Shown here piece by piece: positions 1-5,878 of a DNA stretch of 6,508 bases (position 1 is its first letter; each line of letters starts with the position of its first letter). The position numbers were made by a program, and so were the translations under genes. The DNA lies in NCBI GenBank assembly GCA_029239545.1, contig JARBUQ010000280.1:1-6508 (forward strand). Direction: 5' to 3'. The notes below the pieces were generated by a model. That model did no database searches. It had not been told where the DNA came from and saw nothing but the letters and a program-made list of their open reading frames with translations. This stretch comes from Paenibacillus sp. (GTDB taxonomy: Bacteria; Bacillota; Bacilli; Paenibacillales; NBRC-103111).

Positions 1-249
1 GCAGACATGGTAGACGTGGAACAGGATGCGGTAACCGTCCCTCCCGGCACCAAGCTGAGCATATCCTTCCGCAGCAAGCCCAAGAAGATGGAGCTCAATA
101 CATGGGAGGGAAACAATGTGCTTACCTCCGAACAATTGACATCTTCCTCTTACACTCTCCCCAGTGAAAAAGGCACTTATATTTACTCCGTCCGAGCAGA
201 ATGGCGTAAGGGTAGCGGGTTGTACGCTTTTGTGATCAAGGTGGAGTAA
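1..249 (+). CDS. C-terminal end of an unrecognised protein (5' end outside window)
   Basis: The frame is open from the first base (reading Ala-Asp-Met...) to a TAA stop at 247-249, so the true start probably lies upstream. The Met at base 7 has no convincing ribosome binding site in view. About 82 residues are visible. They alternate hydrophobic and polar residues as in a beta-sandwich, and end in a pattern of Gly-Thr-Tyr-Ile-Tyr-Ser-Val, then Ala-Glu-Trp, then Tyr-Ala-Phe-Val-Ile-Lys-Val. That kind of tail (a Gly-Thr-Tyr turn, a Trp strand, a Tyr-Ala-Phe strand) is, from memory, common at the end of small Bacillales secreted proteins or lipoproteins of unknown function. No signal peptide or lipobox can be judged because the N-terminus is missing. 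No catalytic motif is visible. It converges on mqnC and is separated from it by a hairpin. That it is a real coding end is fairly safe; its function is unknown. Confidence 0.7.
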   Translation, partial: ADMVDVEQDAVTVPPGTKLSISFRSKPKKMELNTWEGNNVLTSEQLTSSSYTLPSEKGTYIYSVRAEWRKGSGLYAFVIKVE

Positions 250-254
250 CACAG

Positions 255-287
255 AACAACCGTGCGGAATATCTCCGTACGGTTGTT
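255..287. terminator. Strong hairpin between convergent genes, possible bidirectional terminator
   Basis: A 13-bp stem (255-267 with 275-287) contains one G-T wobble and encloses a 7-base loop. It sits 5 bases after the stop of the upstream plus-strand gene and about 50 bases beyond the mqnC stop on the minus strand, where a shared terminator would be expected. Neither side has a proper run of T: the plus strand continues TGGGG and the minus strand continues TCTGTGTTAC. It may therefore terminate weakly, or act as a 3'-end stabilising structure. Confidence 0.5.
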
Positions 288-339
288 GGGGTATGAGTTC
301 AGTTGCTGCCTTAGCAATAATATACTGTCAGGCCCTGGC

Positions 340-1476
340 TTAATTCTGCATCACAAAGTCTTTGTCCACGGTAACTGTTTCATCATCGAACACTCTCAAG
401 GTCTCGTACCGCGTATTACGCTGGGCCGGAATCTTGCCCGCCTCGCGAATAAGCTGCAAAGTAGAAGTAATCGTGACCTTGTGTGTCGTGCCTGCAGCAG
501 ATACAACGTTCTCCTCGATCATCGTGCTGCCAAAATCATTGCATCCGAAGCTCAGAGATTTCTTCCCGACCTCCGGGCCCATCGTTACCCAGGAGGACTG
601 GAAGTTCGGAATATTATCGAGCATCAATCGACTAATGGCCAAAGTTTTGAGGTACTCATCCGGACCAAGCTTCTCTGCTTTGAGATTGGTGTTATCCGGC
701 TGGAACGTCCATGGGATGAAGGCCAGGAAGCCCTTCGAGTTGTAGCCGTTGCGAATGCATTCATCCTGAGCATCGCGCACGCGCAGCATATGAAGCACCC
801 GCTCCTCCATCAGCTCACCAAACCCGATTACCATTGTCGCTGTCGTATTCATCCCTATCTTATGAGCCGTGGACATCGCTTCAATCCACTCTGTCCATGA
901 GCCCTTCTGACGGCTGATCTTCCGGCGTGTCCGGTCATCGAGAATTTCTGCGCCGCCTCCCGGCAAGGAATCCAGCCCCGCTTCGTGCAGCTGACGAATT
1001 ACTTCTTCGAGACTCAGACCTTCCGAGACGTCTTTCATTTTCCATATTTCCGCTGGAGAGAAGGAGTGCATCTGGATCTTGAACCTCTTCTTTATCTCGC
1101 GCAATAAATTCGTATAATAACTGAATGGCAAGTCCGGGTTCGTCCCGCCCTGCATCAAAATTTCGGTCCCGCCTACATCAATCGTTTCCTGGATTTTCTG
1201 AAAAATCACCTCGTCCGGAAGCACATAACCTTCCTTCGAGCCAGGAGCTCTGTAAAACGCACAGAATCGGCAGTACACATCACAAATATTCGTATAGTTC
1301 ACATTTCGCCCAATGACAAACGTTGTAATCGGTTCGGGATGCCATTTCAGCATCACTTTGTTAGCCGCCGCACCGATCTTCTCAATCTCGTTCGACGCAT
1401 ACAGCTCCAATCCGTCTTCCAAGCCCAGTCTCTCACCTGCAGCTACTTTATCCAAAATGCGATCCAATTGACTCAT
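340..1476 (-). CDS. mqnC: Cyclic dehypoxanthinyl futalosine synthase (MqnC), radical SAM
   Basis: MqnC catalyses the radical cyclisation of dehypoxanthine futalosine to its cyclic form in the futalosine route to menaquinone, in the cytoplasm. The protein has 378 residues, a normal full length. Visible features are the radical-SAM cluster motif Cys65-x3-Cys69-x2-Cys72, a Gly-Gly-Thr-Glu-Ile-Leu-Met-Gln-Gly-Gly strand and turn at 102-111, His-Ser-Phe-Ser-Pro-Ala-Glu at 137-143, Leu-Pro-Gly-Gly-Gly-Ala-Glu at 171-177, and Ile-Pro-Trp-Thr-Phe-Gln in the second half. These fit MqnC better than its relatives CofH or MqnE. The ATG at 1476 is preceded by AAGGAG (1488-1493) at 11 bases. The gene is divergent from the metG leader and stands alone here; no other mqn gene is adjacent. 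I could not find a convincing promoter. A short leader ORF overlaps its ribosome binding site. Confidence 0.95.
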   Translation of the reverse strand: MSQLDRILDKVAAGERLGLEDGLELYASNEIEKIGAAANKVMLKWHPEPITTFVIGRNVNYTNICDVYCRFCAFYRAPGSKEGYVLPDEVIFQKIQETIDVGGTEILMQGGTNPDLPFSYYTNLLREIKKRFKIQMHSFSPAEIWKMKDVSEGLSLEEVIRQLHEAGLDSLPGGGAEILDDRTRRKISRQKGSWTEWIEAMSTAHKIGMNTTATMVIGFGELMEERVLHMLRVRDAQDECIRNGYNSKGFLAFIPWTFQPDNTNLKAEKLGPDEYLKTLAISRLMLDNIPNFQSSWVTMGPEVGKKSLSFGCNDFGSTMIEENVVSAAGTTHKVTITSTLQLIREAGKIPAQRNTRYETLRVFDDETVTVDKDFVMQN

Positions 1477-1491
1477 TTATCGGCACACTCC

Positions 1492-1521
1492 TTATCGCAA
1501 CCTGCAATCTATAACTAACAT
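1492..1521 (-). other. Possible 9-codon leader ORF before mqnC
   Basis: An ATG at 1521 is preceded by GGAGG (1529-1533) with a 7-base spacer, which is a good initiation context. It reads nine codons (Met-Leu-Val-Ile-Asp-Cys-Arg-Leu-Arg) and ends at TAA 1492-1494. That stop overlaps the AAGGAG ribosome binding site of mqnC (1488-1493). It is in the mqnC frame, but this TAA and a second TAA just before the mqnC ATG separate the two. It could translationally couple to mqnC, or could be chance. Whether it is transcribed cannot be told, because no mqnC promoter was identified. Confidence 0.25.
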
Positions 1522-1614
1522 GCATATTCCTCCATGGTAACACAATAGCCTTTCCGCGTCATTACTGCTGGACACAATCGTTTGACAGGTTTGGGACAAT
1601 TTTAATTTAAAGAG

Positions 1615-1643
1615 TTGCATTTTTGATTGCTGCTGACTATAAT
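1615..1643 (+). promoter_or_regulatory. Sigma-A type promoter for the metG T-box leader
   Basis: A perfect TATAAT at 1638-1643 lies 17 bases after TTGCAT (1615-1620), a weak -35 matching the consensus only in TTG. Transcription would start near 1649-1651, about 13 to 15 bases before the base of T-box stem I. The surrounding sequence is AT-rich. A better -35 (TTGACA, 1582-1587) lies upstream but is not well spaced from any good -10. Confidence 0.7.
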
Positions 1644-1662
1644 TGGATATTAATAATTAAAA

Positions 1663-1967
1663 AGCGTCGAAGAGAAAGAGTAGTTGGAACATTTCTTTCA
1701 ACAGAGAGCCCTCATTGGTGAAAAGGGGCAAAGAAAAGTCCGACGAACATGGTCTCTAAGCTGTGTTTCGAACCCTGGTCTCCCTGCAGAGAATCATCAG
1801 GAAGTAGGCTGCACCGGGGGCACCCGTTATTGTGCTAGAGTATAACCGACCACAGCTCTGTCTGCATGCGGCGTACTTGAAGAGGTCAATATCGTGAGGT
1901 ATTGATGAATTTAGGTGGTAACACGTGAGCACAGCTCTCGTCCTTTCTTGGGACGGGAGCTTTTTTT
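1663..1967 (+). promoter_or_regulatory. T-box riboswitch, methionine specifier, controlling metG
   Basis: This leader senses uncharged tRNA-Met and controls read-through into metG. Stem I can be built from 1671-1675 with 1753-1757 and from 1683-1688 with 1739-1744, plus a TTTCTTT/AAAGAAA helix further out and an AG-rich bulge. The specifier loop has the S-turn sequences AGTA (1679-1682) and GAA (1745-1747), followed by the codon ATG (1749-1751). Stem III is an 8-bp helix (1886-1893 with 1898-1905) capped by GTGA. The T-box is at 1908-1925; its TGGT (1916-1919) matches a tRNA ending ACCA. The antiterminator pairs AGG 1913-1915 with 1942-1944, ACG 1923-1925 with 1939-1941, and GAGC 1927-1930 with 1934-1937, leaving the bulge TGGTAAC. 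The last two bases before the downstream helix are A-C rather than the usual C-C. Confidence 0.96.
1933..1967 (+). terminator. Regulated intrinsic terminator of the metG T-box
   Basis: An 11-bp stem (1933-1943 with 1951-1961, one G-T wobble) with a 7-base loop runs straight into seven T residues (1961-1967). Its 5' arm is the same segment that forms the 3' side of the T-box antiterminator (1934-1944), so the two structures exclude each other, as in a standard transcriptional T-box. Confidence 0.95.
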
Positions 1968-1987
1968 GTTGTCTTCATTTAACTGAG

Positions 1988-1993
1988 AAAGGA
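1988..1993 (+). promoter_or_regulatory. Ribosome binding site that sets the metG start at 2002
   Basis: AAAGGA lies 8 bases before the ATG at 2002. The alternative in-frame ATG at 1993 overlaps this element and has no other Shine-Dalgarno at usable distance, so 2002 is the likelier start. Confidence 0.7.
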
Positions 1994-2001
1994 TGAGGGA
2001 T

Positions 2002-3621
2002 ATGACAATATTTATTGGCGGCGCGTGGCCGTATGCGAATGGTTCCCTGCATTTGGGACGGGTGGCGAGCTTACTGCCAGGAGATATACTGGCTCGTTAT
2101 TATCGCTTGAAGGGGGAGGAGGTGCTGTATGTTTCGGGGAGTGATTGCCATGGGACGCCTATAAGTGTGCAAGCAAATTTGGAGGGAGTTACACCGGATG
2201 TTATTGCAGAGCGATACCATAAGGAATTCGACGAATGCTTCCGTCAGCTTGGTTTCTCTTACGATATTTACACAAGGACTGACGACTCTTTTCATCACCG
2301 GGCTGTTCAGAAGCTGTTCCTGCAGTTATTGGATAATGGCCATTTAGTGCGTAAATCAGTGGAGCAAACCTTTTGTTACGCGTGTGACCAGTTTCTACCC
2401 GATCGTTTCGTGGAAGGACAATGTCCCCACTGCGGCCAGATCGCCCGAGGTGACCAATGTGATGCTTGCTCCTCTCTGCTGGACCCCATTGATCTTATTA
2501 ACCAGACATGCAAATTGTGCGGGAACACGCCGGGTGCGAGACAGACTGAACATTTTTATTTTACGTTATCCCTGTTCCAGGAAAAGCTGGAATGTTACCT
2601 CGCGGAATCAACCGGATGGAGAGAAAATGCAGTTCATTTGACGGAGCGGTATTTGAAGGAAGGGCTTCTTGACCGAGCCGTAACGCGCGATTTGCCTTGG
2701 GGAATTGACGTGCCTGTGGAAGGCTTCGAGGGAAAGAAAATATATGTATGGCTTGAAGCGGTATGCGGCTACTTGACTGCCAGTATGAAATGGGCCTCGG
2801 CAAACGGTAAAGATTGGAGGCACTTCTGGATGAAGAACAATACAACTGCTTATTATGTACATGGTAAGGACAATATCCCTTTTCACACATTGATATGGCC
2901 AGCCATTTTGTCAGGTGTCGGACATCTTCATTTGCCTGACCGAATCATTTCGAGTGAATATTTGACTCTGGAAGGAAAAAAATTCTCAACAAGCCGCAAT
3001 TGGGCGGTGTGGCTGCCTGACCTGTTAGAACGGTACGATCCGGACACGATCCGATATTTCTTAATGATTAACGGTCCCGAGAAAAGGGATTCAGACTTCT
3101 CTTGGAGAGAATTCATCTATAGCCACAACAGTGAATTATTAGGTGCTTTCGGAAATTTCGTCAACCGTAATTTGTCGTTTATCCAGAAGTTTTACGGGGG
3201 AAGCGTCCCTGATGCCGTGGCCGATGAGGAAATTCGATCACAGGTATTACATTTGTATGTTCAGATCGGCGTGCTTATTGAAGAGGGAAAGTTCAAGGAA
3301 GCGCTGGAGACGATATTCGCCTATGTACGCAGATCCAACAAATATTTCGATGAGCGCAAGCCCTGGTCGGAGCTGAACAATGATCCACCCAACTGCAGCA
3401 CTACACTTGTTACTTGTATTCACATTATTGCTAATTTGTCCAACCTGCTTGAACCTTTTCTCCCCTTCACCTGCGAGAAAATCCGCGGATTTCTTGGGCT
3501 TAATGAGCCGAGCTGGGGATACACCCAAGTACCTCCAGGGCAGCTGCTGCCATTGCCAGAACTGTTATTCCAGCGCATTGATCTCAGCCGCATCCAGGAG
3601 GAGGTTGAACGATTGGGATGA
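2002..3621 (+). CDS. metG: Methionyl-tRNA synthetase, short form with two zinc knuckles
   Basis: This enzyme charges tRNA-Met with methionine using ATP, in the cytoplasm. It is a class I synthetase of 539 residues. The nucleotide-binding signature is His-Leu-Gly-Arg at 17-20, where HxGH is usual, followed by Gly-Ser-Asp-Cys-His-Gly-Thr-Pro at 46-53. The connective insert has four CxxC pairs (Cys125/128, 141/144, 153/156, 170/173), the two-knuckle arrangement of the E. coli, archaeal and eukaryotic type, unlike the simpler insert of Bacillus subtilis MetRS. The second signature is Lys-Phe-Ser-Thr-Ser at 327-331. The helical anticodon-binding domain includes Asn-Lys-Tyr-Phe-Asp-Glu-Arg-Lys-Pro-Trp at 446-455. 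The protein ends without the C-terminal EMAPII-like tRNA-binding domain of long MetRS. It is controlled by the T-box leader. It may be a second MetRS, with a Bacillus-type copy elsewhere. The start at 2002 was chosen over 1993 on ribosome-binding-site spacing. Confidence 0.96.
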   Translation: MTIFIGGAWPYANGSLHLGRVASLLPGDILARYYRLKGEEVLYVSGSDCHGTPISVQANLEGVTPDVIAERYHKEFDECFRQLGFSYDIYTRTDDSFHHRAVQKLFLQLLDNGHLVRKSVEQTFCYACDQFLPDRFVEGQCPHCGQIARGDQCDACSSLLDPIDLINQTCKLCGNTPGARQTEHFYFTLSLFQEKLECYLAESTGWRENAVHLTERYLKEGLLDRAVTRDLPWGIDVPVEGFEGKKIYVWLEAVCGYLTASMKWASANGKDWRHFWMKNNTTAYYVHGKDNIPFHTLIWPAILSGVGHLHLPDRIISSEYLTLEGKKFSTSRNWAVWLPDLLERYDPDTIRYFLMINGPEKRDSDFSWREFIYSHNSELLGAFGNFVNRNLSFIQKFYGGSVPDAVADEEIRSQVLHLYVQIGVLIEEGKFKEALETIFAYVRRSNKYFDERKPWSELNNDPPNCSTTLVTCIHIIANLSNLLEPFLPFTCEKIRGFLGLNEPSWGYTQVPPGQLLPLPELLFQRIDLSRIQEEVERLG

Positions 3622-3676
3622 AAATCGGGCTTGAACATAATCGAAATGTATGTGTATTCCGGGATCGACGGCCGAA

Positions 3677-4834
3677 CTATACGTTCAGCTCACTCGCGGC
3701 CGCTTCAAGTGCTGCTGCCAAATCAGAGATCAAATCATCAATATGCTCTATCCCGACGGAGAACCGCAGCAAACGATCATCCACTCCGACCTTCTTGCGT
3801 ATTTCTTCCGGAATATCCGCATGTGTTTGAACGGCCGGATAAGTCATAAGTGATTCCACTCCGCCCAGACTTTCCGCGAAGGCGATCAGCTTAATATGCC
3901 GAAGGATAGGCTCAACCAATCTGGCATCCGTTACTTTGAAGGAGAAAATGCCTGTGTTCCCGGACGATTGGCGATTCTGAACCTCATAACCTGGATGACT
4001 TGGCAACGCAGGATAATAAACGTCGGAGATCAACGGATGCTTCAGCAAATAATTAGCGATCTGTGTAGCATTGGACTCATGTCTCTCCATCCGGATAGCT
4101 AGCGTCTTCATGCCGCGCATGAGCAGCCAGGAATCCTGCGGACCAAGGACAGCGCCAATCGAGTTATGCAGAATCGCCATCTGCTCCGACAATTCCTTGC
4201 CCTTCGTTACGATCAAACCTGCTAATACGTCATTATGACCGCCTAGATATTTGGTCGCGCTGTGCACGATGACATCGGCGCCTAGTTCGATTGGGCGCTG
4301 AAGGAAGGGAGTCAAGAGTGTGTTGTCCACGATCGTGAGCAATCCCTTCTTCTTGGCCCAGCTGCACACTTTTTCCAGATCGGTAATCATCATAAGCGGA
4401 TTGGTGGGGGTTTCGATCAACACCGCTTTGGTAGCGGGGGTCCAGCCTGCCTCCAGCCCGTCAAGATCATTCGTATCCACGTAAGTTGCGTTTACACCGA
4501 ACCGGGTCATAATTTTCTCTATTAATCGGTAGGTTCCGCCATATAAATCAAGTGATACAAGCATATGATCCCCTTGACTGAATAAGGCGAATACCGTCTG
4601 AAGCGCCGCCATGCCTGAACTGCAAGCGAACCCGGCATCCCCTGATTCCAGCTCGGCAATGGCTTGCTCCAGTATCGATCGAGTAGGATTCTTCGTCCGT
4701 GAATAGTCGAAACCTGTGCTCTGTCCCAGCTTCGGGTGACGGAATGCGGTAGCTTGATAGATCGGGTAACTGACAGCGCCTGTAACCGGTTCAGAGATCG
4801 AACCGATTTGCGCCAAACGGCTTTCAATTTTCAT
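3677..4834 (-). CDS. metI: Cystathionine gamma-synthase / O-acetylhomoserine thiolyase (MetI type)
   Basis: This PLP enzyme of the Cys/Met metabolism family joins an activated homoserine ester with cysteine to give cystathionine, and in Bacillus MetI it can also use sulfide to give homocysteine. It has 385 residues. Visible features are Tyr44-x-Arg46 (phosphate contact), Ser-Ser-Gly-Met-Ala-Ala at 72-77, Asp170 in Val-Asp-Asn-Thr, and the PLP lysine Lys195 in Ser-Ala-Thr-Lys-Tyr-Leu-Gly-Gly-His. Ala-Glu-Ser-Leu-Gly-Gly-Val-Glu-Ser is at 320-328, and the terminal Arg-Phe-Ser-Val-Gly-Ile-Glu at 357-363 is typical of the family. From memory it resembles B. subtilis MetI closely through most of its length. 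Context favours synthesis over gamma-lyase: it is the second gene after metA, 23 bases downstream, with a strong ribosome binding site (AGGGAGGA, 4845-4852) 10 bases before the ATG. It is therefore under the SAM riboswitch. It converges on metG with 55 bases between stops. Confidence 0.93.
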   Translation of the reverse strand: MKIESRLAQIGSISEPVTGAVSYPIYQATAFRHPKLGQSTGFDYSRTKNPTRSILEQAIAELESGDAGFACSSGMAALQTVFALFSQGDHMLVSLDLYGGTYRLIEKIMTRFGVNATYVDTNDLDGLEAGWTPATKAVLIETPTNPLMMITDLEKVCSWAKKKGLLTIVDNTLLTPFLQRPIELGADVIVHSATKYLGGHNDVLAGLIVTKGKELSEQMAILHNSIGAVLGPQDSWLLMRGMKTLAIRMERHESNATQIANYLLKHPLISDVYYPALPSHPGYEVQNRQSSGNTGIFSFKVTDARLVEPILRHIKLIAFAESLGGVESLMTYPAVQTHADIPEEIRKKVGVDDRLLRFSVGIEHIDDLISDLAAALEAAASELNV

Positions 4835-4857
4835 AAATTAGAAATCCTCCCTAAAAG

Positions 4858-5787
4858 TTAAATATAAGAAGCCATGTGCGCGTTCAAATCATACGGGGTT
4901 TCCTGGTAAACGTAGTAATTCAGCCAGTTGGAGAACAACAGATTAGCATGAGCGCGCCATGTACACATTGGACTGCGTGTCGGATCATCCTGCGGAAAGT
5001 AGTTCTTCGGCACTTCAACGTTGAGCCCTTTCGCTATATCGCGATCATACTCCCACTTCAGCGTAAATGGATCATACTCGGAATGACCCGTTACGAATAT
5101 GTGTTTTCCATCCTTGGTCGCAGCGATGTAAACACCGGCTTCCTCGGATTCGGACAATATTTCCAGCTTCTCAATCGGGACGATGTCCTCACGTCTCACT
5201 TCGGTATGCCGCGACTGCGGCACGAAGAACATTTCATCGAACCCACGGAGAAGCTTCACATGCTTCGTTGCTGTCGTATGTGGGAAAACTCCGAACATTT
5301 TGTTCTGCAGCGGATATTTGCGAACCCCGAAGTGATGATACAATCCGGCCTGAGAAGCCCAACATATATAAAGGGTGGAAGTAACATTCGTGTTGCACCA
5401 GTTCATAATCTGCTGCAATTCCTGCCAGTAGTTGACATCCTCGAATTCCATTTGCTCGACAGGTGCTCCGGTAATAATCATCCCATCGAAGTATTCGTCC
5501 TTGACATCGTCAAATGTTTTATAAAACTGCTCCAGATGCTCAGCAGATGTATTCTTGGAAGTGTGGGTCTTCGGATGGAGCAGCACAAATTCCACCTGCA
5601 GAGGAGTATTTCCAATTAAACGGAGAATTTGCGTCTCAGTCGTTTCCTTGGTCGGCATCAGATTTAGGATCGCTATTTTGAGAGGACGTATATCCTGGTA
5701 TAACGCTTCGGATTCGCCCATTACAAAAATATTCTCCTCGTTTAGTATTCCTTTGGCCGGCAAATGATCAGGGATTTTGATCGGCAT
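4858..5787 (-). CDS. metA: Homoserine O-acyltransferase MetA, probably acetyl-CoA specific
   Basis: MetA activates L-homoserine at its hydroxyl, the first committed step to methionine, in the cytoplasm. With the start at 5787 the protein has 309 residues, the length of E. coli MetA, and the key positions share its numbering: catalytic Cys142 in Tyr-Ile-Cys-Trp-Ala, and His235 and Glu237 in Gly-His-Ser-Glu-Tyr-Asp. Residue 111, in Gly-Ala-Pro-Val-Glu, is Glu. In this family Glu111 is linked to acetyl-CoA use (Bacillus cereus) and Gly111 to succinyl-CoA use (E. coli), so O-acetylhomoserine is the predicted product despite the common family name. The N-terminus Met-Pro-Ile-Lys-Ile-Pro is the family-typical start; an in-frame ATG at 5793 would add two residues and cannot be excluded. 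It is first in the metA-metI operon, behind a SAM-I riboswitch. Confidence 0.95.
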   Translation of the reverse strand: MPIKIPDHLPAKGILNEENIFVMGESEALYQDIRPLKIAILNLMPTKETTETQILRLIGNTPLQVEFVLLHPKTHTSKNTSAEHLEQFYKTFDDVKDEYFDGMIITGAPVEQMEFEDVNYWQELQQIMNWCNTNVTSTLYICWASQAGLYHHFGVRKYPLQNKMFGVFPHTTATKHVKLLRGFDEMFFVPQSRHTEVRREDIVPIEKLEILSESEEAGVYIAATKDGKHIFVTGHSEYDPFTLKWEYDRDIAKGLNVEVPKNYFPQDDPTRSPMCTWRAHANLLFSNWLNYYVYQETPYDLNAHMASYI

Positions 5788-5798
5788 ATTCATACACA

Positions 5799-5804
5799 CT
5801 CCTT
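5799..5804 (-). promoter_or_regulatory. metA ribosome binding site, two candidate ATGs
   Basis: AAGGAG lies 11 bases before the ATG at 5787 and 5 bases before an in-frame ATG at 5793. The GTG at 5799 overlaps the element and cannot be the start. The mqnC start in this window has the same AAGGAGTGTG sequence and the same 11-base spacing, which supports 5787, as does the conserved Met-Pro-Ile N-terminus. Confidence 0.65.
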
Positions 5805-5808
5805 TCTC

Positions 5809-5851
5809 AAAATAAACAACAAACAGCCTTTCTCCAGAGATGAAGAAAGGC
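5809..5851 (-). terminator. Regulated terminator of the metA SAM riboswitch
   Basis: An 8-bp stem (5826-5833 with 5844-5851) with a 10-base loop is followed on the minus strand by a T-rich tract (5825 down to 5809). Bases 5837-5843, in the loop, are exactly complementary to 5881-5887, the 3' side of the aptamer's P1 region. With one bulge and one mismatch the pairing extends to 5837-5850 with 5875-5887. This gives the antiterminator that forms when SAM is absent. Confidence 0.88.
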
Positions 5852-5878
5852 CATTTAACCGTACGTTCGAATGTCCTC

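Noticed and set aside
262..900. A 212-codon open frame on the plus strand opposite mqnC.
   Set aside because: It starts inside the hairpin, lies entirely antisense to the well-supported mqnC gene, has no ribosome binding site and no recognisable protein character; its openness follows from mqnC codon use.
1582..1587. Perfect TTGACA as the -35 of the metG leader.
   Set aside because: The nearest -10-like hexamer at a tolerable spacing is TTTAAA at 18 bases, which is poor; the perfect TATAAT at 1638-1643 with TTGCAT at 17 bases is a better promoter. A secondary promoter is not excluded.
1993..1995. ATG three codons upstream as the metG start.
   Set aside because: It overlaps its only possible ribosome binding site (AAAGGA, 1988-1993); the ATG at 2002 has that site at 8 bases.
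3669..3703. Two CGGCCG copies at the metG-metI junction as a terminator stem.
   Set aside because: The arms are only 6 bp with a loop of more than 20 bases, one arm lies inside the metI coding sequence, and no T-tract follows on either strand.
4876..5619. A 247-codon open frame on the plus strand opposite metA.
   Set aside because: It is fully antisense to metA, whose catalytic residues and length are intact. It has no initiation signal and an odd composition.
5797..5799. GTG as the metA start, giving 313 residues.
   Set aside because: The GTG shares its first base with the AAGGAG element (5799-5804), so it cannot be initiated from it.
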